From the NCBI GenBank assembly GCA_037481615.1, contig JBBFLI010000006.1: a DNA stretch of 64,000 bases. One strand, written 5' to 3'. This stretch comes from SpSt-501 sp037481615. Its GTDB lineage: Bacteria > Desulfobacterota > Desulfobacteria > Desulfobacterales > SpSt-501. A model generated the notes under the pieces. It ran no database searches. It was not told the DNA's origin and was given only the letters and a program-made list of their open reading frames with translations. Position numbers and translations under genes: made by a program. Shown here in pieces: positions 60,688 to 64,000 of this stretch; positions within the stretch are counted from its first letter, which is position 1; each line of letters starts with the position of its first letter.

Positions 60688-60795
60688 TCAAAAAGTCCGG
60701 TTTGTCCAATCAACCCGGTTTTCCTCTCTCTTCCATTCTCCACGAAAGCGCAGAAGCATGAACAAAAGCTCCACACGGAGCGGCTCGGAGACAGT

Positions 60796-63465
60796 ATGGG
60801 GGACTACAATACTTTCTTCCGGCGCATGACTTCCGGATGGGATCCCCACGAATGGCAGGCAAGACTTGCGGTTGAAAGTCGATGCACCGACCGCCTGATC
60901 CGGATACCCACCGGTTTTGGAAAGACCTTGGGGATTTTTGGCGCATGGCTCTGGAACCGCGTGGAAAGCTCCCGTGAGGACTGGCCCCGAAGGCTGGTGT
61001 GGTGCCTGCCGATGCGGGTATTGGTGGAACAGACCGAGTTCGAGATCCGCAAGGCGCTCGAAGCATTGGGGATGCTTTCACATGCGGGGGATTCCGATGG
61101 GGAGATCGGCGTTTATACGGTGATGGGTGGCGTGGATGCGGGGGAGTGGCATCTCTACCCCGAGCGGTGTGCAGTCCTGATCGGTACCCAGGACATGCTG
61201 CTTTCCCGTGCCCTGAACCGCGGGTATTTGTCCCCAAGGGCGCGCTGGCCCATGGAGTTCGGTCTGCTCAACCAGGATTGCCTCTGGGTTCTGGACGAGG
61301 TGCAGCTCATGGATGTGGGGCTAGCCACCTCGGCCCAGTTGCAGGCGTTTCGCAACGAGGATGAGAACACGAGGAGCTTACCCCGGCCCTGCCGCAGCTG
61401 GTGGGTGAGCGCGACGCTTCAGGAGGATTGGTTCAAAAGAAGCCCGGAGACTTCCGCATGGCTGAAAGATTTACCCCAGGTAAGAATCGCGGCGAGAGAT
61501 CGAAAGGGACACCTGTGGGACGATGTGAAAAAGGATTTGCGTGTCCGCCCGTGCGCCTCGATCAAGGAGGCGGCCCGCCAAGTTGCGGAGAACCACCGTC
61601 AGAGGGGTGGCACGACCCTCGTGGTCTTGAACACCGTCGAGCGTGCCCAGGACTTGTTCGCCGCGCTCATGAAAGACGCGCAACTCAAAAAAAACGGAAC
61701 CGACATCCGCCTCGTCCACAGCCGCTTCCGGCCGAACGAAAGACGCCGATGGCGGGAGGAGTTTCTGAACCGCGAAGCCAGCGAGGGACGGACGGATCGC
61801 ATCATCGTCGCGACTCAGGTGGTCGAAGCCGGCGTGGACATCTCCGCGGCGACCCTCATCACCGAGCTTGCCCCGTGGGCGAGCCTTGTCCAGCGGCTCG
61901 GACGCTCAGCACGCTGGGGCGGCGAGGCGCAGGTGGTCGTGCTCGACGTTCTGGACGGACGAAATGAGAAAGAACGGGAAAAGGCGGCGCGGCCTTACCG
62001 CCCGGAGGACCTGGAAGCCTCCCGCGAGGCGATCGGGCGCCTGGAAGCCGTGGGGCTTTCCCCTCAAGAGCTCGAACGCTTCGAAGAGTCTGAAGAAAAC
62101 CACGACCTCCTGCCCCGCCTCTACCCTTACGAGGCCTCTCAGCTGCTTCTGCGCCGCGAGCTCGAGGAGCTCTTCGACACCACCCCCGACCTCTCCGGCG
62201 CCGACATCGACATCAGCCGCTTCATCCGCAGCGGTGAGGAGCGCGACCTGCACGTTTTTTGGGAAGCGATTCCGCCGGGCAGCGACCCCGAACCCACAAC
62301 CCGTCCCTCGCGGGAAGCCCTGTGCGCCGTGCCCTTCCTTGCGGCGCGCGAATGGCTCTGCGGCAAAGAGAGCAAGCAGAACAAAGCGCCCAACTTGAAA
62401 AAAGGAATGCGGGCCTGGGTCTGGGACTGGCTCGATGGGCGCTGGCGGAAGGCAGGTCGACGCGACCTCTACCCCGGCCAGACGGTTCTCGTCGATGCGG
62501 CCTGCGGCGGCTACGATCTTGCAGCGGGGTGGAGCCCAGAGCATCATGATCCGGTCCTGCCGGTGGTCGCAGCCGAAGCCCCGCCGGGCGAAGCCTCCGA
62601 CTCCAGGCAGGACGACGAGACGCTCAGCTTCTATCCCTGGCAGACCATCGGCACCCACGGTCGCCGCACGGGGGAGATCGCCCGGCGCCTTGCCGAGAAG
62701 CTCATCCCCCCCAAAACCCATCTCTTCGATCTGGCCGGCCGCTGGCATGACGCCGGCAAGGCGCATCCGGCCTTTCAGGCCTCGATCGTCAGCGAAAACC
62801 GGCCCCAACGAAACGATATCGCCAAGGCCCCCGAGAATGCATGGCTTCCGCCTTCCCGGCTCTACCCTGCGCCGGACGGGCCTCGGCGCGCGGGACTCCG
62901 CCACGAGATAGCGAGCGTGCTCGCCTTGCTCGAAGTTTTGAAACGCCGCGCCCCCGACCACCCGGCGCTACTCGGTCCCTGGAAAGAATTGTTGGAGGGC
63001 GCCGGGATGACCCCCGAAATCGCGTCGCCGCCCGCCGAGCCGCCGAGCCCGATCGAGGAGGAGGTTCTCGCGCTCGACGCGGAGAGCTTCAACCTTGCCG
63101 CCTACCTCGTATGTGCCCATCACGGCAAGGTCCGGCTGGCCTGGCACGCCTGCCCGGCCGATCAGGAAGCCTACGATCCGCTTACGCGGATACGCGGACT
63201 TCGCGATGGCGACCTTCTGCCGTCCATGAAGCTTGCGGCCGCGGACGGCTCGCTCCACGCTTTGCCCCCGACGAAGGTCGACCTCATCCCGGCGGCCGCC
63301 GGACTGAACCCCCGCACGGGGCCGGGCTGGACGGAGAGGGCGCTCGGGTTGCTCGAACGCCATGGGCCATTCGCCGTGGCATGGTTGGAGGCGCTGATAC
63401 GGGCCGCCGACCAGCGGGCCTCGCGGCTCGATCTGCCGGACGACGAACTCCGGGAAGGGAGTTGA
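60796..63465 (+). CDS. cas3: Type I-G (I-U) Cas3 helicase-nuclease
   Basis: An 889-residue protein with the domain order of type I-G/I-U Cas3: helicase first, HD nuclease at the C-terminus. Helicase motifs are IRIPTGFGKTLGIFG (I), CLWVLDEVQLMD (II), and ELAPWASLVQRLGRSARWGG (VI). The HD part starts with TIGTHGRRTGEIARRLAEKL, then LAGRWHDAGKAHPAFQ (His-Asp), GLRHEIASVLAL and VCAHHGKVRLAWHA. It unwinds and degrades target DNA marked by Cascade. Two bp separate it from the next gene. Confidence 0.88.
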   Translation: MGDYNTFFRRMTSGWDPHEWQARLAVESRCTDRLIRIPTGFGKTLGIFGAWLWNRVESSREDWPRRLVWCLPMRVLVEQTEFEIRKALEALGMLSHAGDSDGEIGVYTVMGGVDAGEWHLYPERCAVLIGTQDMLLSRALNRGYLSPRARWPMEFGLLNQDCLWVLDEVQLMDVGLATSAQLQAFRNEDENTRSLPRPCRSWWVSATLQEDWFKRSPETSAWLKDLPQVRIAARDRKGHLWDDVKKDLRVRPCASIKEAARQVAENHRQRGGTTLVVLNTVERAQDLFAALMKDAQLKKNGTDIRLVHSRFRPNERRRWREEFLNREASEGRTDRIIVATQVVEAGVDISAATLITELAPWASLVQRLGRSARWGGEAQVVVLDVLDGRNEKEREKAARPYRPEDLEASREAIGRLEAVGLSPQELERFEESEENHDLLPRLYPYEASQLLLRRELEELFDTTPDLSGADIDISRFIRSGEERDLHVFWEAIPPGSDPEPTTRPSREALCAVPFLAAREWLCGKESKQNKAPNLKKGMRAWVWDWLDGRWRKAGRRDLYPGQTVLVDAACGGYDLAAGWSPEHHDPVLPVVAAEAPPGEASDSRQDDETLSFYPWQTIGTHGRRTGEIARRLAEKLIPPKTHLFDLAGRWHDAGKAHPAFQASIVSENRPQRNDIAKAPENAWLPPSRLYPAPDGPRRAGLRHEIASVLALLEVLKRRAPDHPALLGPWKELLEGAGMTPEIASPPAEPPSPIEEEVLALDAESFNLAAYLVCAHHGKVRLAWHACPADQEAYDPLTRIRGLRDGDLLPSMKLAAADGSLHALPPTKVDLIPAAAGLNPRTGPGWTERALGLLERHGPFAVAWLEALIRAADQRASRLDLPDDELREGS

Positions 63466-63467
63466 CC

Positions 63468-64000
63468 ATGTTCGTGCATGTGCTCGGCGGCTGCGCGCCG
63501 TATCCCCTCGCCCACTATCTCAAGGCGCTCGCGGTCCTGCGTCTGGTGGCGGAAGGTCCTGACCCCCGGGCGCGCGCCTGGTGGCGGGGAGAGAGATATC
63601 TTCTCGCCACACGCCTGGCTGAGGAGGAGATCGAGGTTTTTTTCGCCAAGGAGTACGCCCCCTCGCCGATCATTGCGCCGTGGAACAAGGGCTCCGGGTT
63701 CTACTACGTGGACGATCCTGGGTTGACCCCCGTCGAACGCTCGACCGCCCCGCGCTTCGAGAAGCTCAGGGAGGCCATCGCTCAGGCAAGGGAGGTGATC
63801 CCTGAACTGATAGCCGCCGATAGAGCCGTGCGGGAGATCAAGGACGAAACCAAGAAGAAGGGACTTTCGAAGGCCGAGAGGGAAGCGCTGAAAAATGACC
63901 AGGCATACAAAATGCGCCTCGCGGAGGCGCAGAGACGTTTCGAGAGCCTGAAAGCCGGTTTGCTGCCGCGTCTCAGGCTTCAGTGGCGCGGAGCGCTGCG
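63468..64000 (+). CDS. Csx17/Cas8-type large Cascade subunit (truncated by window end)
   Basis: The first 177 residues of a type I-G Cas8-like protein. The N-terminus carries the Csx17 pattern MFVHVLGGCAPYPLAHYLKA, LRLVAEGPDPRARAWWRGER and SPIIAPWNKGSGFYYVDD, where the Cys and the P-x-x-x-YLKALA segment are typical. It recognises target DNA within Cascade. The frame is open to the last base. Cas7, Cas5/6 and the adaptation genes would be expected beyond the window. Confidence 0.8.
   Translation, partial: MFVHVLGGCAPYPLAHYLKALAVLRLVAEGPDPRARAWWRGERYLLATRLAEEEIEVFFAKEYAPSPIIAPWNKGSGFYYVDDPGLTPVERSTAPRFEKLREAIAQAREVIPELIAADRAVREIKDETKKKGLSKAEREALKNDQAYKMRLAEAQRRFESLKAGLLPRLRLQWRGAL

Noticed and set aside
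60462..60795. A CRISPR array next to cas3
   Set aside because: No direct repeats are present in the gap.

Overview
This window is GC-rich bacterial DNA. It looks like an anaerobe of the deltaproteobacterial type (Desulfobacterota or a relative). The reasons are three UGA-recoded selenoproteins, sigma-54 enhancer-binding regulators with matching -24/-12 promoters, HdrB/HdrC-like iron-sulfur proteins, a Tat-exported molybdopterin oxidoreductase, a TAXI-TRAP importer and several radical SAM proteins. Nothing here fixes the genus.

Layout. (1) 1-3445: an MFS exporter, a PA2779-like membrane protein, moeA, and a small Fe-S selenoprotein. (2) 3442-15927, all minus strand: a respiratory operon of the tetrathionate/polysulfide-reductase type (Fe-S subunit, NrfD anchor, Tat-exported catalytic subunit) followed by FmdE, a molybdopterin-binding protein and HdrC/HdrB-like proteins. 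It is led by a degenerate receiver gene and a sigma-54 promoter. Upstream are a membrane-tethered sigma-54 activator and a PhnD-like periplasmic binding protein, which probably sense the electron acceptor. (3) 16001-27101: an ArsR-controlled run of thiol-redox genes: permease, several thioredoxin-like proteins, DGC-domain protein, CcdA, CDF exporter, a MauE-DUF1573 selenoprotein, an Fe-S protein, rhodanese, DsbC-like protein and a radical SAM maturase. (4) 27216-31555: a ZraSR-like two-component system divergent from two ZraP/Spy-like genes that have a sigma-54 promoter. (5) 31649-35760: radical SAM/SPASM protein, cyclopropane-fatty-acid synthase and patatin-like lipase. (6) 35943-45706: an arsenic island with arsC, acr3, two arsR genes (one fused to a Cys-rich tail), a tandem-Sec (UU) selenoprotein, a CCG-domain Fe-S protein, a permease, arsN2, arsM, an AbrB-type regulator and an ABC exporter.

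(7) 45736-51363: a fluoride locus. One fluoride riboswitch with a terminator precedes a cation/proton antiporter on the minus strand. A second, with its own promoter and a classic overlapping terminator, precedes a dynamin-like GTPase on the plus strand. ChrB-, MFS- and YkvA-type genes lie between them. (8) 51629-60461: lipid and envelope genes, then a TAXI-TRAP importer with a three-subunit HcnABC-type amine/amino-acid dehydrogenase and a DMT exporter. (9) 60659-64000: the start of a type I-G (I-U) CRISPR-Cas operon, Cas3 (helicase-HD) then a truncated Csx17/Cas8. No array lies in the window.

The most notable points are the fluoride riboswitch controlling a dynamin-like GTPase, the Sec-Sec protein inside an arsenic operon, and the Sec-containing MauE-DUF1573 protein inside a CcdA/thioredoxin cluster. 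All three recoding sites are followed by a hairpin with a GGU in or at the loop. No selA/B/C/D gene is in the window, so Sec decoding must be encoded elsewhere.
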